Below, in pieces: positions 8,439 to 17,005 of a DNA stretch of 37,030 bases (positions within the stretch are counted from its first letter, which is position 1; every line of letters begins with the position of its first letter). The stretch spans positions 1 through 37,030 of the forward strand of contig NZ_PDZH01000038.1 of the NCBI RefSeq assembly GCF_002735695.1, given 5' to 3'. Source of the DNA: Chitinimonas sp. BJB300 (GTDB taxonomy: Bacteria; Pseudomonadota; Gammaproteobacteria; Burkholderiales; Chitinimonadaceae). Both the position numbers and the translations under genes were made by a program. The notes beneath the pieces were generated by a model, which worked only from the letters and a program-made list of their open reading frames with translations, made no database searches and was not told where the DNA came from.

Positions 8439-9446
8439 ATGCAAAAGAAAATCCTGGTGGTTGATGATGAACCCAACAATCTACAGTTGCTGCGGCAGAT
8501 CCTGAAAGACCATTACCAACTGATTTTCGCATCCAGCGGCGATAAAGCCCTGGAGGCCGTCACCAGGCATCTACCCGACTTGGTGCTGCTGGATGTCGCT
8601 ATGCCCAGCGTGGATGGTTATGAGGTATGCCGAAACATCAAATCCAACCGCCTTACTGAGAATATCCCGGTGATTTTCGTCACGGCCATGGCGGACGTAG
8701 AGGACGAATCGCTTGGTTTCGATGCCGGCGCGGTGGATTACATCCTGAAGCCGGTTTCTGCGCCGGTCGTATTACGCCGGGTACAGACCCATCTGTCGCT
8801 GGTGCGGGCAAAAGAGCTGGAAGAAAGCCAGCGCGAAGCTATCTACATGTTGGGGACCGCCGGGCTTTACAACGATTCTGATACCGGCGTCCATATCTGG
8901 CGCATGGCGGCCTATGCTCGTGCCCTGGCAAGCGCTGTGGGTTGGTCTGATGCCATGTCGGAGCGGATTGAATTTGCTGCAGCCATGCACGACGTGGGCA
9001 AGATCGGTATCCCCGACGCCATTCTGCAAGCGCCGCGCCAGTTGCAGAGCGCAGAATGGGAAACCATGAAGCGGCACCCCGAAATCGGCTACGAAATCCT
9101 GAGCAAGTGTCATTCACCGATTTTTGTATTGGCGGCTGAAATAGCGCGCTATCACCACGAAAAATGGAATGGCAGCGGATACCCGGCTGGGCTGAGAGGC
9201 ACCGCCATTCCCGAGTCGGCCCGCATCGTCGCCTTGGTCGATGTGTTTGACGCCCTCACCATGAAGCGCCCCTACAAGAAAGCATGGAACATAGACGAAG
9301 CCATGCTGGAGATACACAATGGTTCCGGCGTCCATTTCGAACCGCGCTTGGTGCAGATCTTCGAAAGCCATCTCAGCGAAATTCTTGAACTGATGGAGAT
9401 CTGGAACAAGAAGGAAATAACCGAGGCGGGTGCGAAGGCGCACTAG
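8439..9446 (+). CDS. Response regulator with HD-GYP c-di-GMP phosphodiesterase domain
   Basis: A 335-residue RpfG-type protein. The receiver domain (1-120) has Asp9/Asp10, phosphoacceptor Asp52 (VLLDVAMPSVDG) and Lys104. The HD-GYP domain (about 135-325) has HDVGKIGIPD (His184, Asp185), HHEKWNGSGYP (His239, His240, GYP 247-249) and DVFDALT, so the metal-binding and signature residues of an active cyclic-di-GMP phosphodiesterase are present. The start follows GAGGAG and lies 2 bp after the hybrid kinase stop, so the two are co-transcribed and probably translationally coupled. The HPt of the kinase is the natural phosphodonor to Asp52. Phosphorylation would then change c-di-GMP levels; the direction of the effect is unknown. 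Confidence 0.94.
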   Translation: MQKKILVVDDEPNNLQLLRQILKDHYQLIFASSGDKALEAVTRHLPDLVLLDVAMPSVDGYEVCRNIKSNRLTENIPVIFVTAMADVEDESLGFDAGAVDYILKPVSAPVVLRRVQTHLSLVRAKELEESQREAIYMLGTAGLYNDSDTGVHIWRMAAYARALASAVGWSDAMSERIEFAAAMHDVGKIGIPDAILQAPRQLQSAEWETMKRHPEIGYEILSKCHSPIFVLAAEIARYHHEKWNGSGYPAGLRGTAIPESARIVALVDVFDALTMKRPYKKAWNIDEAMLEIHNGSGVHFEPRLVQIFESHLSEILELMEIWNKKEITEAGAKAH

Positions 9447-9454
9447 ATGAACGA

Positions 9455-9688
9455 ATGGAATGCGATGTCCGATGCCACGCGGTGATCAGCAGGCAGACCC
9501 AGGCGTTGCAAGGCGTTTTGGAGGCGATGTCGTGCGAGTTGGGGGATGGCACTGCCTCTGCCTGCGGCAAAGTGAGCGAAGTAATGACCAGGTTGATGGC
9601 GCACTTCGACTGCGACACTCGCATTGAAGGTGTGTTGACCCGCTATCAGTTCATGGCGGAGAAGCATTCAACGCCTGAATCCCGCTAA
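9455..9688 (+). CDS. Possible small protein closing the kinase/HD-GYP operon
   Basis: A 77-codon frame just after the HD-GYP gene. From about codon 12 onward (ISRQTQALQGVLEAMS, then VSEVMTRLMAHFDCDTRI) it reads as a plausible helical protein. The ATG at 9455 lacks a ribosome-binding site, whereas another ATG at 9447 abuts the HD-GYP stop codon but runs only 12 codons before TGA. One base shift near 9480 would join that coupled start to the longer frame, so this may be a frameshifted or mis-sequenced gene. No family recognised. Confidence 0.4.
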   Translation: MECDVRCHAVISRQTQALQGVLEAMSCELGDGTASACGKVSEVMTRLMAHFDCDTRIEGVLTRYQFMAEKHSTPESR

Positions 9689-9822
9689 GAACCTCTCTAG
9701 GATCCTATTGCGCAGCCATGATTGAGCTCATGTGCTGCGCGAAAGCTTTATGTCCAAGCGTACCTCCCGGTTTCTGCGCTGCGCCTCACCCTGCTAAAGA
9801 ACGCTTTTGTACAGGTTCTTAG
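9686..9822. repeat. MITE-like element sharing only the ends of the 145-bp repeat
   Basis: This 137-bp segment begins TAAGAACCT and ends AGGTTCTTAG, the same terminal inverted repeats as the main dispersed repeat, but its core is different and GC-richer. It overlaps the end of the small frame before it. It may be a second family member moved by the same transposase. Confidence 0.45.
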
Positions 9823-9923
9823 GATCAGTCTTGCGTGCAAGAAAAAAACAAAATGAAGTAGCAGGCCGAACTTGTGTGCATCAGGCCTTTCTAATGTAAG
9901 GCCATGTTGCGCCTTGGTTTTTC

Positions 9924-10070
9924 TTAGAACCTGTCTAAAGTCTCGCGAGCTAAGGCAAGATAAGGCGAAAACAGCCGAGGAAGCGGAGTTTACAAGTGGT
10001 AAATGAGCATTGCGAGGGTGTTTTCAACGCCATATTGCCGATGCGCAGCAAGATCGTAAACAGGTTCTTA
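9924..10070 (+). repeat. 145-bp dispersed MITE-like repeat, copy A
   Basis: Begins TTAGAACCTGTCTAAAGTCT and ends ACAGGTTCTTA. The core includes TCTCGCGAGCT, a purine-rich GAAAACAGCCGAGGAAG, TTTACAAGTGGTAAATG and TTTTCAACGCCATATTG. It matches copies B, C and D nearly base for base across the core. The right end is altered (GATCGTAAACAGG), so the terminal repeat is imperfect here. No coding capacity. Confidence 0.9.
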
Positions 10071-10090
10071 ACCCCATGTGAGAATCGATC

Positions 10091-10336
10091 ATGCAAATAC
10101 TTAATGCTTTGGAAATAGATCATGTAGCTGGCGCGAGAACCTCCTTTGGCCCGCCCGTATGTTTGTCCACAAATGCTCTCCGGGAATTCATTGTGGATGT
10201 TCGCTCCAGAAGACTGTCCAGCGCACCAATGGACGCGGAACGATCGCAAATACGGCAGCAGGTACAGGGTGCAGAGATTGCTGCTTTGAAGAAAAGTATC
10301 TATCGACGCGGATGTATTAATTACCTATTTGAATAA
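10091..10336 (+). CDS. Candidate peptide with double-glycine-type leader
   Basis: An 81-codon frame whose first 15 residues (MQILNALEIDHVAGA) closely resemble the leader of class II bacteriocins and related exported peptides: Leu-x-x-x-Glu-Ile-x-x-Val-Ala-Gly-Ala, with cleavage expected after GA. The remaining 66 residues are basic with two Cys and are not Gly-rich, unlike typical class IIb peptides. A weak purine site (GTGAGA) precedes the ATG. There is no peptidase-containing ABC transporter, immunity gene or modification enzyme in the window. It begins 20 bp after repeat copy A. The frame could be chance; the leader resemblance is the only support. Confidence 0.35.
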   Translation: MQILNALEIDHVAGARTSFGPPVCLSTNALREFIVDVRSRRLSSAPMDAERSQIRQQVQGAEIAALKKSIYRRGCINYLFE

Positions 10337-11031
10337 AATAAGTCGCTGTCGGCGGTGGCAGGCGGGCCTAACTCATCGAGGTTGATTCTCCCGCTGAATA
10401 AAACGTACAGCACTAGACTTCGCGTCTTCTGTCTTTTTTACCGTCTAGCACTATAACGCGCGAGGTTTTAAACAGGTTCTGGGTGCATACCCGCTGTCGC
10501 TGGCGAAGAATACTCAGTCTGTCATTCAGCCTGCTGAACCTCCAAATGCTAAAGGGGACGGTGACTGAAAGTGGGGGGCATGACAAATGCAGCGCAAAAA
10601 AAAGCGCGCTCAAGGGCGCGCTTTAAATGGGTTTACATTTTACTGCTAGGGACAGGAAATATAGTTTGCCCTTTGTAGAATGCAAGGCATATCAAGCGCA
10701 GCCAGGCTCGTTTCTTCAATTGTGCTGTATAACTTTATGCCGACATCTTTTAAGCAACCGTGTAAACAAAGTCGGTGCGAATTACTTTGGCACCGGCTTT
10801 AAGTGGTTAGGAGAGTCGACTGTACCCAACCTTTATGTCTCGTGGTCCTTGTGAGACTCGCATCGAGGACAGGTTCTTGTCTCTAGTAGCCACGCTAACC
10901 AATCACCAAAGTTCTTATGTGTAATGGCGTACCCCCGGTGGGTCAATATTCAATCAGCGCGAACAATCCAGCCATTGTTGGAATAGAAGCCGGTCTTTAA
11001 ATATTGCCCTGATGCTGGGTTGGGAATCGTT
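10337..11031. other. Gene-poor region with repeat fragments and hairpins
   Basis: No convincing gene in about 695 bp. It holds a minus-strand terminator (10601-10624), an 11-bp hairpin with one G-T pair (10768-10778 with 10790-10800), and two short remnants of the repeat end (AACAGGTTCT at 10471-10480 and GACAGGTTCTTG near 10868-10880). Open frames at 10413-10613 (minus) and 10627-10854 (plus) have unlikely compositions. The area looks like a decayed accessory region. Confidence 0.5.
10601..10624 (-). terminator. Rho-independent terminator, minus strand
   Basis: A perfect 9-bp stem (AAAGCGCGC with GCGCGCTTT) and a 6-base loop. On the minus strand the stem is followed by an unbroken run of T, so it ends leftward transcription, possibly of the small secreted-protein gene about 400 bp upstream on that strand. 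Confidence 0.75.
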
Positions 11032-11229
11032 CTACAGTGCGGCCGCGGAATCAAGTGCGGCCTGTACAGTTGAACCTACACAGGTCCGCCTGACTGGAAG
11101 TGCTCGGTACCATAACATTGGTGTATAGGTGTAGAAATATCCTTCTTCTTCACATGGGCCAGCCGTACCGGCAAAGCCGGTGGGAATAAGAAACACACCT
11201 AATAAAAATGCAAGAAATAACCTGTTCAT
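11032..11229 (-). CDS. Small secreted protein, unknown function
   Basis: A 65-residue protein with a clear Sec signal peptide (MNRLFLAFLLGVFLIPTGFA, cut near residue 20) and a short mature part with two Cys (26 and 50), enough for one disulfide. GATGAGTAAG precedes the ATG at suitable spacing. The mature chain is aromatic-rich (GYFYTYTPMLWYRALP). No family recognised. It stands alone in a gene-poor region, and the codon use is ordinary for the window. Confidence 0.5.
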   Translation of the reverse strand: MNRLFLAFLLGVFLIPTGFAGTAGPCEEEGYFYTYTPMLWYRALPVRRTCVGSTVQAALDSAAAL

Positions 11230-11602
11230 TGCTTACTCATCTATTTTTCAGATGGTATGGAAACAGTCTGCGTTAGGGCGCACGATAGAAATTGCGCCAC
11301 ATATTCTTTCGAGTGTTGAGTGAGATTAATACTTTGATTGCTGCTCGTCACTTTTGGCTGTGACTTGGTAGGAGAGAATGCTGGGGCTAAGGTCGCCAGT
11401 TATTTTTCTGTAAGCGCATCAAGCAGTAGTGATCTGGTGCGAACGATTTTGGGTTAAATGCGGGATACCTTGGCTTGTGGCAAGGCGCCAAAAGGATTAT
11501 CCAATAGTGCCGGGCGCGCAGACTAATAGCTATTGACGGGCCTGTCAACTCGATTTGATTTTAAGTACGTGATGGCAGCGGAAGCGTATTAGCCACCGAC
11601 AG

Positions 11603-11673
11603 GATAAATAAACATTCCGAAGAGTTTTTTAATGCCATATTACGGACGCGTAGCAGATTTTATACAGGCTCTT
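11603..11673 (+). repeat. Degenerate right half of the dispersed repeat
   Basis: AACATTCCGAAGAGTTTTTT, then AATGCCATATTACGGACGCG and TATACAGGCTCTTA track the right half of the main repeat (ATTCCGAGGGTGTTTTCAACG, CCATATTGCCGACG, ACAGGTTCTTA) with scattered changes. It is an old truncated copy. Confidence 0.6.
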
Positions 11674-11780
11674 AAAACCTTATTCATATAGAGGTTTTTA
11701 ATGTGCTTGGTTTTAACGCAATTACCTATGTTTTTGCATGATTTAAAAACCGCCTGAATCTTTTTAACGATTATGTTTTT

Positions 11781-11811
11781 ACTCCAACCTGGGTTGTGCC
11801 CAGGCTGGAGT
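11781..11811 (-). terminator. Hairpin downstream of betA
   Basis: A 13-bp stem with one mismatch (11781-11793 with 11799-11811) and a 5-base loop, 38 bp past the betA stop. It is strong enough to end the betBA transcript, although the minus-strand side lacks a U-tract. Confidence 0.55.
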
Positions 11812-11849
11812 AACTGCAATAACGTTGGCAGTTGTTTCGTGGACTGTGG

Positions 11850-13535
11850 TTAAGCCGCTGCGAACTCAGGCAGGTTGCATGTCTTGTCGTTTTTAGCGAC
11901 ATAGTAGGACGCATCGCTGCGCGCCAAGGGCGTACGGCCGCGAATGCGATCGGCGAGTTTCTCGGCAATCATGATGGTGGTGGCGTTGAGGTTGCCCGTA
12001 ATAATGCGCGGCATGATGGAGGCGTCGATTACCCTCAGCCCTTCCAACCCATGCACCCGGCCCTGACCGTCCACAACTGCCATGTGGTCCTCCCCCATCT
12101 TGCATGAGCAGGAGGGGTGGAAGGCGGTTTCGGCGTGGGCGCGGACAAAGGCGTCGAGCTGGTCGTCGGTCTTGAGGTAGGCGCCTGGGCTCAGTTCGCG
12201 GCCCCGATAGGGTTCGAGTGCAGCCTGCGACATGATTTCGCGGGTGATGCGGATGCCGTCGCGGAATTCCTGCCGGTCTTGTTCGGTCGACATGTAGTTG
12301 AACAAGATGCTGGGGTGTTGGCGTGGGTCACGCGACTTTATGTGGATGCGGCCACGGCTTGGCGAGCGCATGGAACCGACGTGTGCCTGGAAGCCGTGCT
12401 CTTTGACGGCATTGCTGCCGTTGTAGTTGATGGCGACCGGCAGGAAGTGGAACTGAATGTTCGGCCATTCGAATTCGTCACGCGTGCGGATAAACCCCCC
12501 TGCTTCAAACTGATTGCTGGCTCCAATGCCTTTGCCCAATAACAGCCACTGCGCGCCGATAGCGGGTTGATTCCACCATTGCAAAGCAGGGAAGAGGGAG
12601 ATGGGTTCCTTGCAGGCGTATTGCAGGTACATCTCAAGGTGATCCTGCAGGTTTGCGCCAACGCCAGGGAGGTCGTGGACGATGGGGATTCCATATTCCC
12701 GCAGCAGCGGTGCGGAACCAACCCCTGAGCGTTGCAGGATTTGTGGTGAGGCGATTGCGCCGCCGCATAGCAATACTTCACGGCTGGCGTGCGCGATGAC
12801 GGGTTTGTCGCTGTCGTCGATCAGGTAGGCCACACCGATGGCGCGTTTACCGCTGAACAGGATGCGATCGGTCAGGGCATAGGTGACGATGGTCAGGTTA
12901 TCGCGATCACGTGCTTGGTCCAGATAGCCACGTGCGGTGCTGGAACGGCGGCCACCGGGGGTGACGGTGCGATCCATCGGGCCAAAGCCTTCTTGCCGGT
13001 AGCCGTTGAGGTCGTCTGTGCGGGCATAGCCGGCCTGTACGCCGGCTTCCACCATGGCATGGAACAGCGGATTGTTACCGGCCTTGGGCGTGGTGACGCT
13101 GGTGGGGCCATCGTCGCCGTGGTACTCGTTGCTGCCGATATCGCGGGTCTCGGCTTTGCGGAAGTAGGGCAGGCAGTCCAGATAGGTCCAGTCGGACAAG
13201 CCCGGGGCTTTCGCCCAGTGGTCGAAATCCAGTGCGTTGCCTCGGATGTAGCACATGCCGTTGATGAGCGATGAACCACCCAAACCCTTGCCACGGCCGC
13301 ATTCCATACGCCGATAGTTCATGAAGGGTTCTGGGTCGGTTTCGTAGGCCCAGTTATAGCGCCGCCCCTGCAAGGGGTAGGCCAGGGCCGCCGGCATCTG
13401 GGTACGAAAGTCGAAACGGTAGTCGGGGCCACCGGCTTCCAATAACAGAACGGTAACGTCCGGGTCTTCTGTCAGGCGGGTAGCAAGCACGTTACCCGCC
13501 GAGCCTGCGCCAATGATGATGTAGTCGAATTCCAT
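11850..13535 (-). CDS. betA: Choline dehydrogenase (GMC oxidoreductase)
   Basis: A flavoprotein of 561 residues that oxidises choline to betaine aldehyde, membrane-associated and linked to the respiratory chain in the family. The FAD-binding GAGSAG is at 9-14, followed by EAGG at 33-36. The GMC signature [14 protein letters not shown] is near residue 80. The C-terminal part has [10 protein letters not shown] with the catalytic-type His, and [16 protein letters not shown]. The length matches BetA. I use ATG 13535, preceded by GGAGAAGAG, not the upstream extension to 13580. It lies 133 bp downstream of betB on the same strand, consistent with a betBA operon. A GMC alcohol dehydrogenase of other specificity would be the alternative, but betB and the BCCT gene beside it argue for BetA. 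Confidence 0.93.
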   Translation of the reverse strand: MEFDYIIIGAGSAGNVLATRLTEDPDVTVLLLEAGGPDYRFDFRTQMPAALAYPLQGRRYNWAYETDPEPFMNYRRMECGRGKGLGGSSLINGMCYIRGNALDFDHWAKAPGLSDWTYLDCLPYFRKAETRDIGSNEYHGDDGPTSVTTPKAGNNPLFHAMVEAGVQAGYARTDDLNGYRQEGFGPMDRTVTPGGRRSSTARGYLDQARDRDNLTIVTYALTDRILFSGKRAIGVAYLIDDSDKPVIAHASREVLLCGGAIASPQILQRSGVGSAPLLREYGIPIVHDLPGVGANLQDHLEMYLQYACKEPISLFPALQWWNQPAIGAQWLLLGKGIGASNQFEAGGFIRTRDEFEWPNIQFHFLPVAINYNGSNAVKEHGFQAHVGSMRSPSRGRIHIKSRDPRQHPSILFNYMSTEQDRQEFRDGIRITREIMSQAALEPYRGRELSPGAYLKTDDQLDAFVRAHAETAFHPSCSCKMGEDHMAVVDGQGRVHGLEGLRVIDASIMPRIITGNLNATTIMIAEKLADRIRGRTPLARSDASYYVAKNDKTCNLPEFAAA

Positions 13536-13668
13536 GTCTCTTCTCCGCGCGGTGATGGGGAGGGAGGGGCCCGTGTACAAGGCCTTCCTTCTTTATTTGG
13601 GGGAATCGCTTAGTTGACGCGGGGCCGATAGCTACACGGCCCGCTTAGCCATTGGGAACAACAAAGGT

Positions 13669-15141
13669 CTAGAAGACGGAAGCGAAATCACCCAGCTCGA
13701 CCTGCACGGATTTAATACGCGTGTATTGGTTGAGCGTTGTCAGTCCGTTTTCCCGGCCCACACCCGATTGCTTGTAGCCGCCAACCGGCATTTCCGCCGG
13801 TGATTCGCCCCAGGTGTTGATCCAGCAAATGCCTGCTTCCATGCGGTGGATGATGCGGTGCGCACGGGCCAAGTCCTGCGTGACGACGCCCGCCGCTAAG
13901 CCGTAGTCGGTGTTGTTGGCGCGGGCAATGACTTCGTCCTCTGAGTCGTAGACCAGGATACTCATCACGGGGCCGAAGATTTCATCGCGTACGATGGCCA
14001 TTTCGTCCGTACAGTTGGTGAACACAGTGGGCATGACATAAGCGCCATTGGCGAAGGGGGCTGCCGTGGGCCGTTCGCCACCGATCAGCAGCCGTGCACC
14101 TTGTTGCCGTCCTTGCTCGATATAGCTGAGGACCTTGTCCAAATGCGCAAAGCTTGAAAGCGGGCCAAAATTGGTGTCGGGATGTAGTGGGTCACCCATG
14201 CGGATTCGCCTGACGCGTTCAGCCACCTTGTCTTCGAACGGGGCTTGTAAAGGGCGCGCTATAAACACGCGCGTCCCGTTGGTGCAAACCTGCCCGACGC
14301 TGAAAAAGTTGGCCATGACGGCGATATCGGCCGCACGGTCGAGGATGGCGTCAGCACAGATAATGAGCGGGGATTTACCGCCCAATTCCATTGTGACTTC
14401 TTTCAGAGAAGAACTCGATGCGCTGGCCATGACTTTCTTGCCGGTGGCTGTCCCGCCGGTAAACGAGACCTTGGCGATGGCTGGGTGCTCGGTCAGCCAT
14501 TGGCCGACTTCCGAACCGCGCCCATTGAGTACATTGAACACGCCATCGGGCAAGCCGGCTTCGGTATAGATTTCGGCCAGCTTCAGCGCGGAAAGCGGTG
14601 TGATTTCGCTGGGCTTGAAGATCATGGCATTACCGGCGGCCAGGGCTGGGGCCGATTTCCAAAGGGCAATCTGGATGGGGTAATTCCACGCGCCTATCCC
14701 CACAACAACACCGAGGGGTTCGCGCCGGGTATAGACAAAGCTGCTTTCGCGCAGGGGAATCTGTGTGCCTTCGATCGCGGGGATCAGTCCGGCGTAATAC
14801 TCCAGTACATCGGCTCCGCTGAGGATGTCGACACTGCGGGTTTCAGACAGGGGTTTGCCGGTGTCCAGGGTTTCCAACTCGGCCAGTTCGTTGTTGCAAT
14901 GACGCAGGATATCCACTGCACGACGTAAGACCCGAGACCGCTGCATGGCGCTCATGGCAGCCCATTTCTTCTGGCCTTCGGCGGCGCTGGCGACGGCTAG
15001 CTCCACGTCTTCCCTGGCGGCACTTTGTACGATTGCCAGCACTTCCCCGTTTGCCGGATTCAGCGTCTCAAATGTGGCGCCGCTGTGAGCATTGATGTAA
15101 CGCCCATTCAGATAAAGTTGTTGTTCGGCGAAGCGAGGCAT
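13669..15141 (-). CDS. betB: Betaine aldehyde dehydrogenase
   Basis: An NAD(P)-dependent aldehyde dehydrogenase of 490 residues that converts betaine aldehyde to glycine betaine in the cytosol. Catalytic residues are visible: Asn153 (GAWNYP), Glu252 (TMELGGKSP) and Cys286 (GQVCTNGTR). KPSE at 176-179 and the C-terminal [20 protein letters not shown] match BetB well. The start is ATG 15141 after AGGAAAA. It is the first gene of the betB-betA unit and is divergent from the betaine/choline transporter gene. A promoter and candidate BetI operator lie in the 233-bp gap. Confidence 0.95.
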   Translation of the reverse strand: MPRFAEQQLYLNGRYINAHSGATFETLNPANGEVLAIVQSAAREDVELAVASAAEGQKKWAAMSAMQRSRVLRRAVDILRHCNNELAELETLDTGKPLSETRSVDILSGADVLEYYAGLIPAIEGTQIPLRESSFVYTRREPLGVVVGIGAWNYPIQIALWKSAPALAAGNAMIFKPSEITPLSALKLAEIYTEAGLPDGVFNVLNGRGSEVGQWLTEHPAIAKVSFTGGTATGKKVMASASSSSLKEVTMELGGKSPLIICADAILDRAADIAVMANFFSVGQVCTNGTRVFIARPLQAPFEDKVAERVRRIRMGDPLHPDTNFGPLSSFAHLDKVLSYIEQGRQQGARLLIGGERPTAAPFANGAYVMPTVFTNCTDEMAIVRDEIFGPVMSILVYDSEDEVIARANNTDYGLAAGVVTQDLARAHRIIHRMEAGICWINTWGESPAEMPVGGYKQSGVGRENGLTTLNQYTRIKSVQVELGDFASVF

Positions 15142-15223
15142 TCGGTGGTTTTCCTGTTGTCATCAGCACTGTCAGTACAGGCTACTTGGTTGATCTTGGC
15201 CTTCCCGCCAATTTGCTCACCCT

Positions 15224-15251
15224 ATTGTATTTTTATTGAACACTCAAACAA
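15224..15251 (-). promoter_or_regulatory. betB promoter with candidate BetI operator
   Basis: On the minus strand TTGTTT (15251-15246) and TACAAT (15229-15224) form a -35/-10 pair 16 bp apart. The spacer contains ATTGAACACTCAAA (15235-15248 on the plus strand), a near-palindrome resembling the ATTGAACGTTCAAT-like sites I recall for BetI regulons. A repressor bound there would block RNA polymerase on betBA and could also affect the divergent transporter gene. The similarity is from memory and no binding is shown. Confidence 0.55.
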
Positions 15252-15374
15252 AAAAACATGGACCCTGGCGTTGGTGAAATGTAGATTTCCTGGCGCAGGT
15301 TGGCGGAGCCGGGTGTGATGGCGTTTTGCCAATACAACAAAACAATGGCTTGCAGAGCATGGAGAGATGTTTGG

Positions 15375-16994
15375 ATGACAACTGCTGCACTGATGGAAAA
15401 AACAACAAGGCGGGCTCAGCTGAACCCTGTGGTCTTTTGGGGCTCGACGGTACTGAGCCTGACCCTGACCTTATTGCTGATCCTCTTTCCCGATAACGCC
15501 GGTGCATGGCTGGCGAAAGCGCAGGGCCAATTGTCGCGGGGTTTTGGCTGGTACTACATGCTGGCGATCGGGATTTACCTGTTCTTTGTGGTTTATGTCG
15601 CCTTTTCGCGCTATGGCGAACTGCGGCTCGGGGCAGATCACGAGCGGCCCACCTTCAGCTTTGTTTCTTGGACGGGCATGCTGTTTTCATCGGGTATTGG
15701 TATTTCACTGCTCTATTTCGCAGCTTCCGAGCCGATAGACCACCTATTCAATCCCCCCGAGGGGCAACCCAATACCCAGCAGGTTGCGCGCCAGGCATTG
15801 CAACTCACCTTTCTGCATTGGGGCATGCATGGCTGGGCTATCTATGCGCTGGTGGGCTTGGCGGTGGGGTACTTTGCCTACCGCCATAACCAACCGTTGG
15901 CGTTACGCTCGGCGCTTTATCCGATTTTTGGCGAGCGCTTGATGAAAGGCGGCGTTGGCAATGCCGTAGATTGCTTCGGCATTTGCGTAACGCTATTGGG
16001 GCTGGTTACTAACCTCGGTATTGGCGCGCTGCAAGTGTATTCGGGCCTGAACTATTTGTTTGGTTGGACGAGCAGCCAGGGTGGGCTGCTGGCCGTGATC
16101 CTGGTAATGAGCCTTGTGGCGACCCTGGCTGCGGTATCGGGTATCGAGCGCGGTATCCGGCGGCTTTCCAATCTCAATATCGTGTTGTTCTGCTGCTTGC
16201 TGCTGTTTGTCCTCTTTTCGGGCAATACGCTGCATTTGCTTAATTGCCTCGTCCAGAATGTGGGTGACTACCTTAATGGGTTGGTGTTGAAGACCTTTGA
16301 TCTGTACGTATACACCGGCCAATCAGGCAAGAGCGAAGCCTGGATGGGGCTGTGGACCTTGTTCTACTGGGCATGGTGGATTTCATGGGGCCCTTTTGTG
16401 GGCATGTTCATCGCCCGTATTTCCCGTGGTCGTACAGTGCGCGAACTGGTCTGCGGCGTGTTGTTGATCCCCCTGGGTTTCACTTTGGTGTGGCTATCGG
16501 TGTTCGGTAATAGCGCGTTGGACTTGGTGATGAATCAACAAGATGCAATGCTGGCAAAAGCAGCGCTGGAGCAGCCGGCCATGTCTATTTACCTGCTACT
16601 TGCGCATTATCCATTTTCGAAGATAGTCATCGGCTTGTCGATTTGTGTCGGCTTTGTACTGTTTGTTACGCCGGCGGATTCGGGTTCGGTGATGTTGGCC
16701 AACCTGTCGCGCAAGGGGCGCGAGCTGGATGAAGATGCGCCGAATTGGCTGCGTGTCTTCTGGTCTGTCGTGGTGACGGCAGTCACGATTGGCTTGCTGT
16801 TTGCCGGTAATTTCGCGGCTATGCAAACAGTGGTAGTGCTGGCCGGGTTGCCCTTCTCGGTAGTCCTGCTGCTCTATATCGTCTCGTTGCTCAAAGTAAT
16901 GCGGGAGGACGTAGAGAAGATGAAACTACCGGTCCCTGTCGCGACATTGCTGCCTAGCGATAAACCCGTGATTGAGGGCAGTGGGGCGGGTTGA
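15375..16994 (+). CDS. betT: BCCT-family choline/betaine transporter
   Basis: A 12-TM inner-membrane carrier of 539 residues. The BCCT signature (WTLFYWAWWISWGPFVGMF, residues 327-345) carries the aromatic substrate-box Trp residues, followed by RISRGRTVRE. SGIGI at 106-110 stands where sodium-coupled BetP has GMGIG, which hints at proton coupling. It lacks the long cytosolic C-terminal osmosensing domain of E. coli BetT (677 aa). I chose ATG 15375, eight bases after GGAGAG; the TTG at 15300 or ATG 15318 would add a non-membrane tail. It is divergent from betBA and shares the operator region. Choline is the expected substrate because the dehydrogenases are adjacent, but betaine or carnitine cannot be excluded. 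Confidence 0.9.
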   Translation: MTTAALMEKTTRRAQLNPVVFWGSTVLSLTLTLLLILFPDNAGAWLAKAQGQLSRGFGWYYMLAIGIYLFFVVYVAFSRYGELRLGADHERPTFSFVSWTGMLFSSGIGISLLYFAASEPIDHLFNPPEGQPNTQQVARQALQLTFLHWGMHGWAIYALVGLAVGYFAYRHNQPLALRSALYPIFGERLMKGGVGNAVDCFGICVTLLGLVTNLGIGALQVYSGLNYLFGWTSSQGGLLAVILVMSLVATLAAVSGIERGIRRLSNLNIVLFCCLLLFVLFSGNTLHLLNCLVQNVGDYLNGLVLKTFDLYVYTGQSGKSEAWMGLWTLFYWAWWISWGPFVGMFIARISRGRTVRELVCGVLLIPLGFTLVWLSVFGNSALDLVMNQQDAMLAKAALEQPAMSIYLLLAHYPFSKIVIGLSICVGFVLFVTPADSGSVMLANLSRKGRELDEDAPNWLRVFWSVVVTAVTIGLLFAGNFAAMQTVVVLAGLPFSVVLLLYIVSLLKVMREDVEKMKLPVPVATLLPSDKPVIEGSGAG

Positions 16995-17005
16995 TCGCGC
17001 CGTGG

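Larger units (their letters stand above)
11230..11849. other. Gene-poor region downstream of betA
   Basis: About 620 bp with no convincing gene on either strand. It contains a degenerate repeat end (11603-11673), a small hairpin (AAAACCT at 11674-11680 with AGGTTTT at 11692-11698) and the hairpin just after betA. The left part is the upstream region of the small secreted-protein gene. Confidence 0.5.

Noticed and set aside
10627-10854. 75-codon plus-strand frame after the terminator at 10601
   Set aside because: Cys/Leu-rich chance-like translation with no ribosome-binding site. It crosses the 10768-10800 hairpin.
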